Source: Anatilimnocola floriformis
GTDB taxonomy: Bacteria > Planctomycetota > Planctomycetia > Pirellulales > Pirellulaceae
Length of the DNA stretch: 64,000 nt
Direction: 5' to 3'
NCBI RefSeq assembly: GCF_024256385.1
Contig: NZ_JAMLFW010000001.1
Span: 2,046,001-2,110,000 of the forward strand
Positions 1 through 11,300 of this stretch are shown piece after piece. The notes beneath the pieces were generated by a model. It ran no database searches. It was given only the letters and a program-made list of their open reading frames with translations, and had not been told where the DNA came from. Both the position numbers and the translations under genes were made by a program. Position 1 is the first letter of the stretch, and the number at the start of each line of letters is the position of its first letter.

Positions 1-2
1 AT

Positions 3-2861
3 TTTAATTATCCACTCACCGGCACGTTCGATTTCACCTTTGAGGCCCACAGCTACGATTACTCGCAAGCCGAAATGGCCTTTGGCGGGCTGATTGTGAA
101 CCCGCAGTATTGGACGCGGACCTTGATCGTGCGTCCCCTCTCGCAGCACGAGACCGTGACGCGGCCGATCGCTGCCGACGGCCGAGAATGGTGGAACCGC
201 TACCGCATTCAGGTTACCCCGCAGGAGATCCGTTTCTATTGCAACGACCATCTGGTGTATGTCGAACCAGATCCCAGCCCCACCTCTCCTTGGTTGCAAT
301 TGATGGCGTTCAATCAACGGCGCACGAACTTTCGCAACTTGAAATTCAGCGGCTCGCCGGAAATCCCCGCCGAGGTCTCGCTAGTGAGCGGCAATCGTAT
401 CGATGGTTGGGGCACGAACTTCGGTTCGTTGCCGCAGCGCATCGTGCCGCGTGAGCCCAAGCCAGCCGCCGATGGCACGCGGTCTGCGGTGCGATCTCGC
501 TCATCATTGTCGGCGCCACAACCCGATTGGTTCGCCGATGAGGGAGTGCTCAACGGTCGTTTTCTGCCCGGCAGCGGCGAATCGAAGCAGTCGCATCTGT
601 TTTATTATCGACCGCTCTCCGCGGGAGAATCGTTTAAATACGAGTTCCTCTACGAACCGGGAAAAACGCAGGTGCATCCTGTTTTGGGCCGGCTCGCGTT
701 CATGCTGGAGCCGGAAGGCGTGCGGTTGCATTGGGTTCAAGCCATGGTCTCGGTCGCGGACCCGATTGATCTGGAATCGCTCCATTCCGTTGCTGCCGCG
801 GCCGAGGCGAGAGCGTTGCCGCTGAAGCTGAACGATTGGAATTCGCTGGAAATGAAATTCGCCGGGGCCGAGGTCGTGCTGATCTTGAACGGCCAACTCA
901 TTCTGCAACGCACGTTGGAACCAGTCGTCAGTCGTTGGCCCGGGTTGTTCTACTATTCCGGCCGAACGGCTGCGAAGGCGCGCAACATTACCCTCTCCGG
1001 CTGGAAGACCGAGCTAACGAAGACAGAGTTGGCGAATCTGCTGGAAACGGAACAAGCCGACGCGCCGTCATTTGCGAAAAAGCGTTTCGTCCTGGTTCGC
1101 GAGGAAGAATTCGCCGATGAAGTGAACGAAGTGATTGCAACAGCCAAGCGCTTGCCAGCCGAAGAACGTTACTCGGCGCTGAAAGCCTGGGTGCTCCCGT
1201 CGCCATCGCATCCCTCGTTCCGTTTGCAGGTCGATTTCACCCCCGTCGATCAGCCCTGGCCGACGCTGGCAAATACGGCAGCGCTGCAGGGAGCGCGACA
1301 ACACGTCGGCGGCGAAATCGTTTCGCCGGCGCTCGAATTGGTTCGCGTGGCGGCAGAACTTCGCAAGCTTGATGAGCTCGACGCGCTGGTGCGCGATGCG
1401 GATGCAACCGTGCCTGCTTCGGCACGCAATCGTCGATCGCTGCAAATCGCAATTGCGATTGCCCGTGGCGATGACAACGGCGCGCTGGCTCAGTTGAACG
1501 TGCTGCAGGAAGAACAACAGTCATTGGCAACTTCGGTGCGCGTGACTGAACGTTATGCAGAAACGCTCGCCGTGCTGGCCGCGCTCGAGCGGCCTGCGCT
1601 GCGGGCTGCAGCGCGGGGACTGGCGAATCAGTTGGTCGAAAGTCAGCAAGATGGACAGACGCTGCAATCGCAGGGGCTGTACTGGGAACGAATCGTCCGC
1701 GCACTTCGCGCCCGAGCGGCATGGCTCAGCGAACCCGCGCAGCCTACGAAGAATGTTGCACAGTGGATCCCCGTCAGCCAGCCGACGGCCGATACGCGCA
1801 GCCGTGGATTGCCTCCGGCAAACTGGAGTTTGCAGAAAGGGAAGGCCGAGTTCTTCACCGGTCACGGCTCCGATTCGATCTACTTCCAATCGCCGCTGAG
1901 CGGCAATTTCGAACTTCGCTTGCGGCGCACCAGTTACGGCTGGAAGGAGATTTATCCGTTCTATGGCAGCGTCGGTATCGACGTGTTGCACGATGGCGCG
2001 GGCATCTGGCGCAACTTGTCGAATCAAAGTCGCGAGCGCACGAACTTGCCCGCCAAGATCGAGAACTGGGGACCGCACATCGACTACCGGCTGGTGGTGA
2101 AGGATGGCGAGTACACCGCCTTCTTCAACGACAAGCAGGTTCACAGCGAACGGATTTTGCCGAGCGCCGATCCGTGGCTGTACATTCAGTCGTACGCCCC
2201 GCATTACAGCGGTACGGTTGAGAACGTACAAATCCTCGGCACGCCCACCATTCCCGAGAAGCTCGAACTGTCGACCGGCGACGACTTGCGAGTGTGGCGA
2301 CACAATTACTTCGGCGACGCAGGCAATCCCGATACGAGCTGGGAAAAGAAGAACGACGAGATCACCGGCGCTGCGCTGACTGCGTCGAAGGGAGCGAACC
2401 TGCAAAGCCTGATTCGCTACCATCGGCCGCTGCTGGAGGACGGCACTGTCGAGTACGACTTCTACTTCGAAGCCGGCGCCGTCGAAGTCCACCCTGCCAT
2501 CGATCGAGCAACCTTCTTGCTGTCGCCCACAGGCGTGAAGTTGCACTACGTGACCGATGGGCCCTTCAATCGGACTTCACTCCTGCCCGACAATGAGGTC
2601 GCATTGCCCGGGGCCAGCGATCAGGTGCCGTTGAAGAATAAGGACTGGAATCACGCCCGGCTCGACTTGGTGGGAGACACCATCCGTCTCTCCATTAACG
2701 ACCAGCAGGTTGCGCAGTACCAGCTCGAAGCTACCAATCAACGGCACTTCGGTCTCTTCCGCTACAGCGATCGGACCAGTGCACGTGTGAAGAATGTCAG
2801 CTATCGCGGCAACTGGCCCAAGGAATTCCCTGCCGTTCAAAACCAATTCCTGGCCAAGTGA
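3..2861 (+). CDS. DUF1583-type planctomycete protein, 5' partial
   Basis: The frame is open from base 3, upstream of the first ATG at base 75, so the gene starts before the window. The visible part is about 950 residues. Two blocks resemble each other and indicate an internal duplication: one near bases 600-780 (VHPVLGRLAFMLEPEGVRLH) and one near 2420-2560 (VHPAIDRATFLLSPTGVKLH). Each is followed by a beta-rich segment ending in a 'GLFxYSxRTxAxxxN' motif, which suggests concanavalin-like sandwich domains. The pattern fits the DUF1581/DUF1583 proteins found almost only in Planctomycetes; their role is not known. The gene ends 9 bp from the convergent stop of the next gene. The family call is from memory of the motif pattern. 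Confidence 0.75.
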   Translation, partial: FNYPLTGTFDFTFEAHSYDYSQAEMAFGGLIVNPQYWTRTLIVRPLSQHETVTRPIAADGREWWNRYRIQVTPQEIRFYCNDHLVYVEPDPSPTSPWLQLMAFNQRRTNFRNLKFSGSPEIPAEVSLVSGNRIDGWGTNFGSLPQRIVPREPKPAADGTRSAVRSRSSLSAPQPDWFADEGVLNGRFLPGSGESKQSHLFYYRPLSAGESFKYEFLYEPGKTQVHPVLGRLAFMLEPEGVRLHWVQAMVSVADPIDLESLHSVAAAAEARALPLKLNDWNSLEMKFAGAEVVLILNGQLILQRTLEPVVSRWPGLFYYSGRTAAKARNITLSGWKTELTKTELANLLETEQADAPSFAKKRFVLVREEEFADEVNEVIATAKRLPAEERYSALKAWVLPSPSHPSFRLQVDFTPVDQPWPTLANTAALQGARQHVGGEIVSPALELVRVAAELRKLDELDALVRDADATVPASARNRRSLQIAIAIARGDDNGALAQLNVLQEEQQSLATSVRVTERYAETLAVLAALERPALRAAARGLANQLVESQQDGQTLQSQGLYWERIVRALRARAAWLSEPAQPTKNVAQWIPVSQPTADTRSRGLPPANWSLQKGKAEFFTGHGSDSIYFQSPLSGNFELRLRRTSYGWKEIYPFYGSVGIDVLHDGAGIWRNLSNQSRERTNLPAKIENWGPHIDYRLVVKDGEYTAFFNDKQVHSERILPSADPWLYIQSYAPHYSGTVENVQILGTPTIPEKLELSTGDDLRVWRHNYFGDAGNPDTSWEKKNDEITGAALTASKGANLQSLIRYHRPLLEDGTVEYDFYFEAGAVEVHPAIDRATFLLSPTGVKLHYVTDGPFNRTSLLPDNEVALPGASDQVPLKNKDWNHARLDLVGDTIRLSINDQQVAQYQLEATNQRHFGLFRYSDRTSARVKNVSYRGNWPKEFPAVQNQFLAK

Positions 2862-2870
2862 GTACGAGAT

Positions 2871-4070
2871 TTACTCGCGGCCGTGGAACTGCTCTTCGCG
2901 CGGCAGGGCGTTGACTTTCCAGGTGGCGGGGTAGAAGCGGATCACGCGGTTCGGGCGAAAGCCGTCGAGCAGCTGACAGCACTTCACCTTGATCTGCACG
3001 CCGCTGCTGCCGGGTTCGATCGGCGTCTGGCCGAAATGCAGAATATTGCCGCCTTTGCGATCGTTGACGGGGTCGTACGTCATCAGGCTGTCGCGGGCGA
3101 CGCAGATGCCACCTTTCGGCGCTTTCGGATCGTCTTCACGACTCGAAAACGGCCAGCCGTGTGGCTCTTCGTTGATCAACTTGAGCTCGTCGAACAGCTT
3201 GGCATCGACATTGCCAAAGAAGGTGATCGTGACGATCTGCGGCTCGTCTTCGACCGCGGTGATCCAACCGGGAAGTCCTCGCTCGCGAATGTGCGTCCGG
3301 TGAATTTCCAGTTGTTGTTCGCTAGCTAGCTTCCGCGCAGTCTCGTCGAGCCAAATTTCCAAAATGCGACCGGGACCGTAGAGCGTGGCCCAAGTGATGT
3401 TGAACTGCACCAGCTGACCAGGCTGCAGCGCATCTAGTTTTGCAAAGCCGCTCTCCTTGAAAACGCGCGTGCTCGCCGAGAAGTCAAACACCTTCGGCTT
3501 GCCGACAGCGTTGCCGCTTGCCTGCAACGTGACGGTCAGCTTCTTTTCGGCGAGATCGACAGCATCGATCTTCCACACTTGCTGCTGACTGGCGTAATGG
3601 CTGAAATCATCTTCCAGCTGAAAGCAGCGTGTGAAGGCCGCATCGTTCGTCACACGCCGATAAGCACCGGCGGGTGGCGGCGACTTATCTTTCGGATCTT
3701 TCAGATAGAACTTGCCGTGCAGGTGCGTGCCGAGAGGAATGTCCTGCAGCGCCGCCGGTGCGCCGTGATAAAAGATCGAGCCGTAAGGGAGCATCGCGGC
3801 ATCGATAGGAAGATCGAAGTGGCCGGCATCCTGGCTGTCGTCGCGATCGACGCGCAGCCGAAACCGCCGCTCGGTGTGATCGGCCTGAATCAGCTCGCCT
3901 GAGATCGCATGCGCCGAACCAGCGGGCGGGAATTGGCCTTCGACAAGCTGAAACCACGGCAGCGCTTTGTCCCGGTTCTCATCGGTGCGAAACTTCGCGG
4001 GCTCGGCGGCGTTCAGCGCGGTAACGGCGAAACAGAGCAAGGCAAACAACGAAATGCGGCAGCTGATCAT
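2871..4070 (-). CDS. secreted protein of unknown function
   Basis: This is a 399-aa protein. The chosen start is the ATG at 4070, because it gives a clean signal peptide (MISCRISLFALLCFAVTALN, then AAEPAK); the frame is open further upstream but that part lies over the neighbouring gene. The start is 17 bp after the stop of the DUF1552 gene, so the two are probably co-transcribed. The mature protein is beta-rich with no catalytic motif I recognise, and it has a Cys-Cys pair near the C-terminus (VKCCQLLDGF). I do not recognise the family. Its place behind DUF1592 and DUF1552 suggests it belongs to the same exported complex, which is inference. Confidence 0.7.
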   Translation of the reverse strand: MISCRISLFALLCFAVTALNAAEPAKFRTDENRDKALPWFQLVEGQFPPAGSAHAISGELIQADHTERRFRLRVDRDDSQDAGHFDLPIDAAMLPYGSIFYHGAPAALQDIPLGTHLHGKFYLKDPKDKSPPPAGAYRRVTNDAAFTRCFQLEDDFSHYASQQQVWKIDAVDLAEKKLTVTLQASGNAVGKPKVFDFSASTRVFKESGFAKLDALQPGQLVQFNITWATLYGPGRILEIWLDETARKLASEQQLEIHRTHIRERGLPGWITAVEDEPQIVTITFFGNVDAKLFDELKLINEEPHGWPFSSREDDPKAPKGGICVARDSLMTYDPVNDRKGGNILHFGQTPIEPGSSGVQIKVKCCQLLDGFRPNRVIRFYPATWKVNALPREEQFHGRE

Positions 4071-4087
4071 GATATTGGGCGAGGTAC

Positions 4088-5467
4088 TTACTTTTCGATG
4101 GCAGAAATCGGGCTGACGCTGTCTTGGAATTTCTCGGTCTCCACATCCACTCGCTGCAGCATGTTGAGCAGCAGGTTGCTGAGGCGAGCATCGGTGTCGA
4201 CCGGCCGCGAGCAAACGCGGTAATGGCCGTTGGCGTCGGCGACGTTGTATTGACCGATCTTCGGCAGGTTGAAGTCGACATGCTGGCCGTGCTTGTGACC
4301 CAGCGCGCGGCCGCCGGCGAGAATCGTCGGCAGGTTGGCGTTGCCATGGCTGTGGCCATACGCCATGCCGCTTCCCCACAACACTTGCGTTGAATCGAGC
4401 AGCGGCTGACCATCCTCGGAGTGGGCTTTGAGCTGATCGAGGAAGTAGCTGAGCTGGTCGACGAGGAACGTGTCGGTCTCGGTCAGGCGGCGGAGTTGCT
4501 CTGGGTCGCCGTTGTGATGCGACAAGCCGTGGCGGGCCTGCGAAATGCCGATATCGGGGATCGCGCCGCCGTTCGATTCGCTGCAGATCATGCAAGTGAT
4601 CACGCGCGTCGAATCGGTGCGGAGGGCGAGAACCATCAGATCGTAGAACAGCCGGTAATATTCGCGGACCTGGCTCATGTTCAGCTTGCGCGTCAGTCGA
4701 GCTTCATCGGCGGGATCGATTTTGGGCTTAGGAATATTCAGCCACGACTCGGCCCGCTGAGTGCGCACTTCCACCTGGCGCACGGCGGTCAGATATTCAT
4801 CGAGCTTGGTGCGGTCTTCGGCGCCGAGCTGGCGATTCACTCGCTGCGCGTCGTCGGCGACGGCGTCGAGAATGCTGCTGCGGCGATTCAAACGGCGGCT
4901 GATCGTGCTCTTGCTTTCCTTTTCCACGCCAAAGAGCATGTTGAAAATCGTGCGAGTATCGCGCTCGGCGGGAAGTTGAATGCCGTCGCGCGACCAGGCG
5001 AGGGAATGTCCTTCGATGGCGAGTTCGAGCGACGAAAATCGAGTCGCCGCTCCTTGCACTTCGGCCATCAACTGATCGGCTGAAACGCTATTGCGAAAAG
5101 CGCCGCCATCGCTGGGAACATCGGCGCCGGTCAGCCAGACTTTATCGCAATTGTGGTGCTTGCCGAGCACCTTGGGATGATGCAAGCCGCTGATCGGCGT
5201 CACGTCGGCCCGATGTCGTTCGAGCGAAGCCATCGGCTTCGAGAACTCAAAGTCTTTGCCGGCTTTTTCGATTTGCCAGGTGAGCGTATTCACGCCGTTG
5301 GGAATGTAGAGAAACACGCTCCGCTTCGGCTTGCTCTTGGCCGTTTCGGGAGCAGACCGGCTGGTCCCGGCCATGCAATTGAGGAGCGGCAGCGCGAGCG
5401 AAACGCCCGCGCCACGGAGCAATTGCCGGCGATTGAGATGCCAGCTGTTCCGATTGATGTTGGTCAT
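4088..5467 (-). CDS. DUF1552 domain-containing protein
   Basis: This is a 459-aa protein starting at ATG 5467 ([20 protein letters not shown]). The N-terminus has a twin-arginine-like signal ([18 protein letters not shown]), so export by Tat is likely. The body carries features of DUF1552, an alkaline-phosphatase-like fold family: [10 protein letters not shown] near the start of the mature part, [21 protein letters not shown], and a late LLWGSGM-type segment. In Planctomycetes and Verrucomicrobia the gene usually sits directly behind a DUF1592 gene, as here (37 bp gap). Its biochemical role is not established; a link to breakdown of complex organic matter is only an association. Confidence 0.9.
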   Translation of the reverse strand: MTNINRNSWHLNRRQLLRGAGVSLALPLLNCMAGTSRSAPETAKSKPKRSVFLYIPNGVNTLTWQIEKAGKDFEFSKPMASLERHRADVTPISGLHHPKVLGKHHNCDKVWLTGADVPSDGGAFRNSVSADQLMAEVQGAATRFSSLELAIEGHSLAWSRDGIQLPAERDTRTIFNMLFGVEKESKSTISRRLNRRSSILDAVADDAQRVNRQLGAEDRTKLDEYLTAVRQVEVRTQRAESWLNIPKPKIDPADEARLTRKLNMSQVREYYRLFYDLMVLALRTDSTRVITCMICSESNGGAIPDIGISQARHGLSHHNGDPEQLRRLTETDTFLVDQLSYFLDQLKAHSEDGQPLLDSTQVLWGSGMAYGHSHGNANLPTILAGGRALGHKHGQHVDFNLPKIGQYNVADANGHYRVCSRPVDTDARLSNLLLNMLQRVDVETEKFQDSVSPISAIEK

Positions 5468-5504
5468 GTTGGTTATCCGTAACGAGGTTGGGCGGGGAGG
5501 TTGG

Positions 5505-7946
5505 TTATCGTTTTTGAAACAAGTCGGAGAGGACAAACGCTTCTACCAGAGCGCGGAGGCGATAGTCCTGGGCACGGCTTGCTTTGGCGATTTCAGCCAA
5601 GGCTTCGCGATCTTCGAACGACACGCTCCGCCGCAAGCCGTAGGTGGCAAGCTTCTCGACGAACGCGGCATTGAAGGAGTCGAGGTCGGCGAGCAGCAGT
5701 TGCTTGAACTCTTCCGGCGTTTGGTAGGTCCGGCCATCAGCCATTTTGCCGGCAGGGTTCACCAGAGGATTGTCGCCGGTCCCTTCGACGGTCTCTCGTG
5801 TTCGCCATTGACCGATGGCGTCGTAGTTTTCAAAGGCGAGACCGAGCGGATCGATCTTGCTGTGGCAGGCAGCACAACTGGCGTCGTGAATATGCGCTTC
5901 GAGCTTTTGCCGCAGCGTTGCCTTCGGCGAATCGACCGGGTTCGGCGCGATCGGATCAACATTGGCTGGCGGCGGTGGTGGACTCTTGCCGAAAATCGCT
6001 TCCGAAACCCATTTGCCGCGATGCACCGGGCGATGTCGCGTGCCGTCGGAAGTGAGCGACAAGATCGAGGCTTGCGTAAGCAGGCCGCCGCGGTGACTAT
6101 TGGCAGGGAGCGACACGCGCTCGAATTCGTAGCTGCCTGAACTCGGCAAGCCGTAGAACTGCGCGAGCCGCGCGTTCACCATCGTCCAATCGGAATGCAG
6201 GAACTCCCGCAACGTCAGACCACGATCGAGCACTTCGCGAAAAAAGGCAGTCGTCTCTCCAACCATGCTTTGTTCGAGCGACTTGTCGTAATCGGGATAG
6301 AGCTTCTTATCCGGCGGAAACATGCCGACCTTCCGCAAGTGAAGCCATTGCGAGGCAAACGATTGGCTGAAGCGTTCGGCTTTTGGGCTCGCAAGCATTC
6401 GTTGCACCTGCTTCGCGAGTTCGGTCTTATCGCGCAGCTTTCCTTGTTCCGCGAGCGAGAAGAGCTCGTCGTCGGGCATCGTGCTCCAGAAGAGATACGA
6501 CAACCGGCAAGCAATCTCCCAGTCATTCAACGTGTTGCGGTTCGCGTTTTCATCTCCTTCGGCAACGAAGAGGAAACTCTTCGAGCAGAGAATCGCGAGC
6601 ATGCCCGCTTTAACCGCATCCGGAAACTTTTCACCGGCGGCGAGTTCGGCTTTCACGATGCCGACGTAGCTGTTTAGTTCTTCGTCGGTGACTGGACGGC
6701 GGAATGCGCGCCGGGCCAGCTTCGATAGACCGCTGCGGACTTGCTCGAGGTTTCCTACCTCCTGGGGCCAATACTCATCGCGACGTTGCTGTTCTTCGGG
6801 AGTGATGAAGGGACCGCGGAATGAAACCGAATCCAGAATGAGAAACGAATAGCGCGGCCGGCCTTGCTCGTCGGTCAATTTCATTTGCCAAGGAATGCGC
6901 CCATCCTTGGTGCTGACGAAGGGCTTGTTGCCGTGGCGACCGGAACGGAAGTTGTTCGATGGTCCGGGAATGCTGTTAATCACATCGATGCTGGCATGGC
7001 CCTTGGGCAAGTGCGCGCGAAACGTCACCGTGATCGGCTTGTCTTCGGGAGCGATGATGTCCTGTTCGAAGAGCACGCGATCGAGTTGCTTCTCGTAGAC
7101 GAACAATCGCGGTGCGCGACTTTTTTCGGCCTTGAGGCCGCTCAGCTTGAAGCTCAATTCATAGATGCCGGCCTCGGGCAAGTTCATGCCAGCGCCGCGA
7201 AAGATGTCGTTGTGCCACATTTCGAAGCGGACTTTGTCGAGCAACCCCAACTCGCGCAGTCGTTCGCGATGCTCTTCGTTGATTTCATTTTCGGGAACGG
7301 CCCGTTTGGTTACGTCGAGGAACGCCGGTGGCGATTTGCCGGGCTGCTTGACCGGATAGGCTTCGGCGAGCACCGTTTCGGCCGCGGCTAGATACTTTTC
7401 GACGTTCGACGGCGAGAGAGTCATTACCGAGCCGATCCGCTCGAAGCCATGCCATTCGGCATCTTCTGAAAAGCCGCCGGGATCGGTGGCGTCGAAATGC
7501 ACACCGATCAGATCGCGGACCGTATTCACATATTCGTCGCGCGTCAGGCGGTTGTAGGAAACACGACTGCGTTTGGCCAGGCGAGCCCCTTCGCCTTCTT
7601 TAATGCGGGCGGCCAGCCATTCGACGATGGCGGCGCTTTCTTTCGCGGATGGGCGATTCTTCGCATCCGGCGGAGGCATTTCGCCAGAGCTGATTCGCTC
7701 CATCACTTCGGCCCATTGCGGCGTGTTCTCCTGGCCGACCTTGGACGACAGCTTGTCGATCCGGAAATCCGCTTCTTGCTTTTCAGGACCGTGGCAGCGA
7801 AGGCAATGAGCCCGCAAATAGGGCTGCAGATCGGCTTCAAAATTCGGGGCAGCCAAAAGAACAGCAGGGATCCAGCCAAACCAAACCGTCGCAACGGCAA
7901 ACATGATTTGCCGCAAGCGGCGACTCGCACCCATACCAACTCCCAT
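5505..7946 (-). CDS. DUF1592 protein with PSCyt1-type cytochrome c motifs
   Basis: This is an 813-aa protein. I chose ATG 7946 ([11 protein letters not shown]), which gives a basic region and hydrophobic signal sequence ending before [10 protein letters not shown] CxxCH haem site (CLRCH) follows about 15 residues after the cleavage region, which is the planctomycete cytochrome (PSCyt1-like) domain. Next come DUF1587, DUF1595, DUF1592, DUF1588 and DUF1585 regions in the order usual for the family; the DUF1588 part has a second CxxCH (CAACH) in [19 protein letters not shown]. The protein is probably a periplasmic, haem-binding partner of the DUF1552 protein encoded 37 bp downstream. The frame is open to an upstream ATG at 8012, but the shorter start fits the signal peptide better. 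Confidence 0.9.
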   Translation of the reverse strand: MGVGMGASRRLRQIMFAVATVWFGWIPAVLLAAPNFEADLQPYLRAHCLRCHGPEKQEADFRIDKLSSKVGQENTPQWAEVMERISSGEMPPPDAKNRPSAKESAAIVEWLAARIKEGEGARLAKRSRVSYNRLTRDEYVNTVRDLIGVHFDATDPGGFSEDAEWHGFERIGSVMTLSPSNVEKYLAAAETVLAEAYPVKQPGKSPPAFLDVTKRAVPENEINEEHRERLRELGLLDKVRFEMWHNDIFRGAGMNLPEAGIYELSFKLSGLKAEKSRAPRLFVYEKQLDRVLFEQDIIAPEDKPITVTFRAHLPKGHASIDVINSIPGPSNNFRSGRHGNKPFVSTKDGRIPWQMKLTDEQGRPRYSFLILDSVSFRGPFITPEEQQRRDEYWPQEVGNLEQVRSGLSKLARRAFRRPVTDEELNSYVGIVKAELAAGEKFPDAVKAGMLAILCSKSFLFVAEGDENANRNTLNDWEIACRLSYLFWSTMPDDELFSLAEQGKLRDKTELAKQVQRMLASPKAERFSQSFASQWLHLRKVGMFPPDKKLYPDYDKSLEQSMVGETTAFFREVLDRGLTLREFLHSDWTMVNARLAQFYGLPSSGSYEFERVSLPANSHRGGLLTQASILSLTSDGTRHRPVHRGKWVSEAIFGKSPPPPPANVDPIAPNPVDSPKATLRQKLEAHIHDASCAACHSKIDPLGLAFENYDAIGQWRTRETVEGTGDNPLVNPAGKMADGRTYQTPEEFKQLLLADLDSFNAAFVEKLATYGLRRSVSFEDREALAEIAKASRAQDYRLRALVEAFVLSDLFQKR

Positions 7947-8012
7947 TATCTGCGCAACAGCACTGAGAAAATCGTCCGCTGTCACTCTACTTTCTACCAC
8001 ACGTCGCGCCAA

Positions 8013-8389
8013 CTCAACGCTGAATTGCCCACCGCTACGCGGGCAGCTAAAGCCTTCATAGATCCCTTAACAACAATTTCTTCTACGAAATACTAGAAAA
8101 CCGCTGGGCGTTTAGTTTACGATACCTCCACAGCCTCTCCATCCAATTCGGGGGCGCGTCGTGCCTAGCTGCGACTCGTTACCGTTTCGGCGGCTGTTGT
8201 TTACAGCCCCCTTCCTCGACTCGCGAGGTCGCACCGCGTTGTTCAGCCTCAATGAACAGCCGTTTCGTTGAAAACGAATTGCTCGTGAACGGGTTCCTCT
8301 GCGCTTGAGTTCCGCGAGTGCAGTTGAAATCGTTCACGACGCAAGGATGTGCCCGTGCGCGCTGAGAATTTTGTGTTCGGAGTTAATCG
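8013..8389. other. intergenic region between divergent genes
   Basis: About 375 bases separate the DUF1592 operon (minus) from the giant secreted protein (plus), so promoters for both should lie here. I see a short hairpin near 8214-8231 (CCTCG-ACT-CGCGAGG) and a purine-rich GGAG about 9 bases before the ATG at 8390. No small open frame with coding character was seen. Confidence 0.5.
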
Positions 8390-11300
8390 ATGTCCCCTCT
8401 CTCCACCGATGCTCGGAAACCCATGTCACCACGTCGCCAGCCTGCCGCCAGCCCGAAACGTAACAGCCACCGTACGCTCAGTCGCAAATTGTTCTTTGAG
8501 CCACTCGAAGAACGGAGAGTTTTGACCGCCGCGAGCGCCGTGGTATCAGCCACTGCTCTGGCAGGCATGACTCAGCTGTATGCGGTGAATGACAACCAGT
8601 TCGATTTCAACGACGCTTACCTAGTCAACAACGCGGCGAGTATCCCGGTTGGATCGTTTGATCGGGTCGCGTACTACATCGAGCTCGGCCCGGTCGGTAA
8701 CACGAAGTGGGTCTGGGTGTCGATGGACACCTTCAATAGCGATCCGCTACTCCTCGGCGTGCCGAAGGCCGGCTCGAACATCGTGCAGAACGGCACGGTG
8801 GTGCAGAACATGAAAGTGGAATCGAGCGCCGGTTCGGGCGTGACGCCCATTTCAGGCCCCGGCAACACGGGCATCATCGAGTTCTGGGCGAGCAACTACG
8901 GCCAGAATGGCGGCGGGCTGTTTGGTTCGAACGATGGCTTCTTCGATTGGAAGGATAGCGGCGGCACGACGGGGGGCGGTCACGGCGCGTTTCAGGTTTT
9001 TGCGTTCACGAGTCCCGCGCAGACGAGCGCGAACACAATCTTTGGCATTACCGCAAACGGCGGCGCCGGCATCGGCAATCAAAATACTCCCGGAACCGGC
9101 GATACCGACTGGACGTTCGGTAACGGTACCGGCACGTACGCCATTCGTAATATGGAAGTGTGGGTCGGCAAGGAAAATGCGCCGCCGACGATCACCAATC
9201 TGAGCGGCGACTCGCAAACTTATACGCCCGGCGTTTCGGGCGTGCAGGTGATCGATCAAGGGACGGCAGCCGTTGCTACCGATCCGCCGCCGGTTGGAGC
9301 CAACGGTTGGAACACGGGCAATTTGACGGTCAGCATTCCGGCCGGTGGTGTGCCGGCGGATGACAACCTGGGTATTCGGAACCAAGGGAACGGCGCGGGG
9401 CAAATCGGCTTTGCGGCGGGGACGGTCAGTTTCGGCGGCACCGCCATTGGCACGGCGACCGGTGGCACCGGTGGGACCAGCTTGGTGGTCACGTTCAATG
9501 CCAACGCGACGAGCGCTGCCGTCAGCGCGCTGCTGAGCAACGTCACGTTTTTGAACACCAATGTGGCGACTTCGGCGAGCACGCGGCTCACGCGGTTTGT
9601 GTTGACCGATGGCAATGGTTTGTCGAGCACGGCCAGCGATGCGTCGATTGCCATGAACGTGGGTGGCGCGGTGGCGACCTACATTTGGGACGGCAACAGC
9701 GACGGCGACGGCGACGGCATTACGTGGTCCGATCCGGCCAACTGGAATACGAACATCACGCCCGATGCCAACGACATTGCCATCTTCCGGACGGCTGATC
9801 CGGGGCCGGTGAACGTCGGCGCCAATACCTTTGTGGGCGAAGTCCGTTTCGACGGCGCGGCGAGTAACTTCACGCTGCAAAACGGCACGTTGAATACGAA
9901 CCGCATCGATCAGCAAGCCGCCGCGACCGGCACGAACACGATCACTGCGCAGATTTCGTCGGTTGTCTTCACCGGTATTGTTTCCGGCGGTCAGTTGAAC
10001 CTGGCCAACAGCGCGAACTCGGCGACGATCGGCGGCGGCACGTGGACGATCAATGCCGGCGGCAAGATCGTGACCACCACTGGCGGCACGAACACCGGCA
10101 TTGGCAAAGCCAATGTAGACGCTAACGGCGGAACGATCGAATTCGCGGCTGGCGGTTCAGCGTCGGTGGCTTCGCTCAACGAAAAGTGGTATCCGAACGT
10201 CTTCGCCGATACGAACCTGATCATTGATGCGGTGGCAGCAAACAATGCCGATGCCTATTTGAATCTGACTCCCGACAGCACGAGTTCGCTGACGACGAAC
10301 CTCGGCAATTTCGACACGAACGCGCTCATCGCTCGTTCGCCATCGAACTTGGCTCCGTTTGGGAATCGCTTCGGCGCGACGTGGACTGGCAATTTTACGG
10401 TCGGCGGCGCTAGTTCCATTCCCGCCGGCGATGTGTCGTTCGGCACGAGCTCGGACGATGGCAGCGCCATTTATGTCGACAGCAATAACAACGGCACTTT
10501 TGAGTCGACAGAGCTAGTCGTCGACAACCGCGGCGGCCACGGCAATCAATCGCGCATCGGCACGGTAAATCTGCCGGCCGGCACTTATCCCGTGTATATC
10601 GCGTACTACGAAAGCAGCGGCGGCGGCAACATGGAAGCCCGCGTCGCTGCGGGCAACGGCGTGGCTTATGCCTCCCAGACCATCATCAACCCCAGCACGC
10701 AAACCGGCGTCTGGTCGACGGTGGCCGTGGCCCCGGGCAATTTGACCAACAACATCCGAGTCCTCGCCAATTCGACGCTCATCCTCGGCGCGACCCTGCC
10801 GGGCTTGAAGTTGAATCAGTTGACGATGAACGCCGGCACAACCCTGCAAGTTCAATCGCCTGATGGTGGCCAGGATCTGGAATTTGCCTCGGTCGTGCTG
10901 AACGGCAATGCGGTGATCGATTCGACGAACAAGCCAGATATCACGCTGCGAAATATTTCGGAAACGGCTGCGTCCAGTCTGACGTTCTCGGGTACGGAAG
11001 TCGTCTTTTTGCCGACCGCGAATTCGTACACCGGTCTGACGACGATTAATTCCGGCGTGACTGTGAATGTGTCGTCGAACAATGCACTCGGTACGGCCGC
11101 GGCTGGTACCGTCGTGCAATCTGGCGCATCGCTACGTTTGTCAGGAGGCTTCGTTTATTCTTCGGCCGAGGCGCTGACTCTCAATGGCACAGGCTCAGCC
11201 ATTTCGGACGCCGCGCTCAACAACCTGTCGGGCAACAACGACTATGCAGGCCCGATCATACTGGCGAGCGCGTCGAAGATTCGCGATGTGGCCGGCACGA

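Noticed and set aside
1521-2546. Open frame of about 341 codons antisense to DUF1583
   Set aside because: It is a by-product of GC-rich codon usage in the opposite gene; no start signal or domain is visible.
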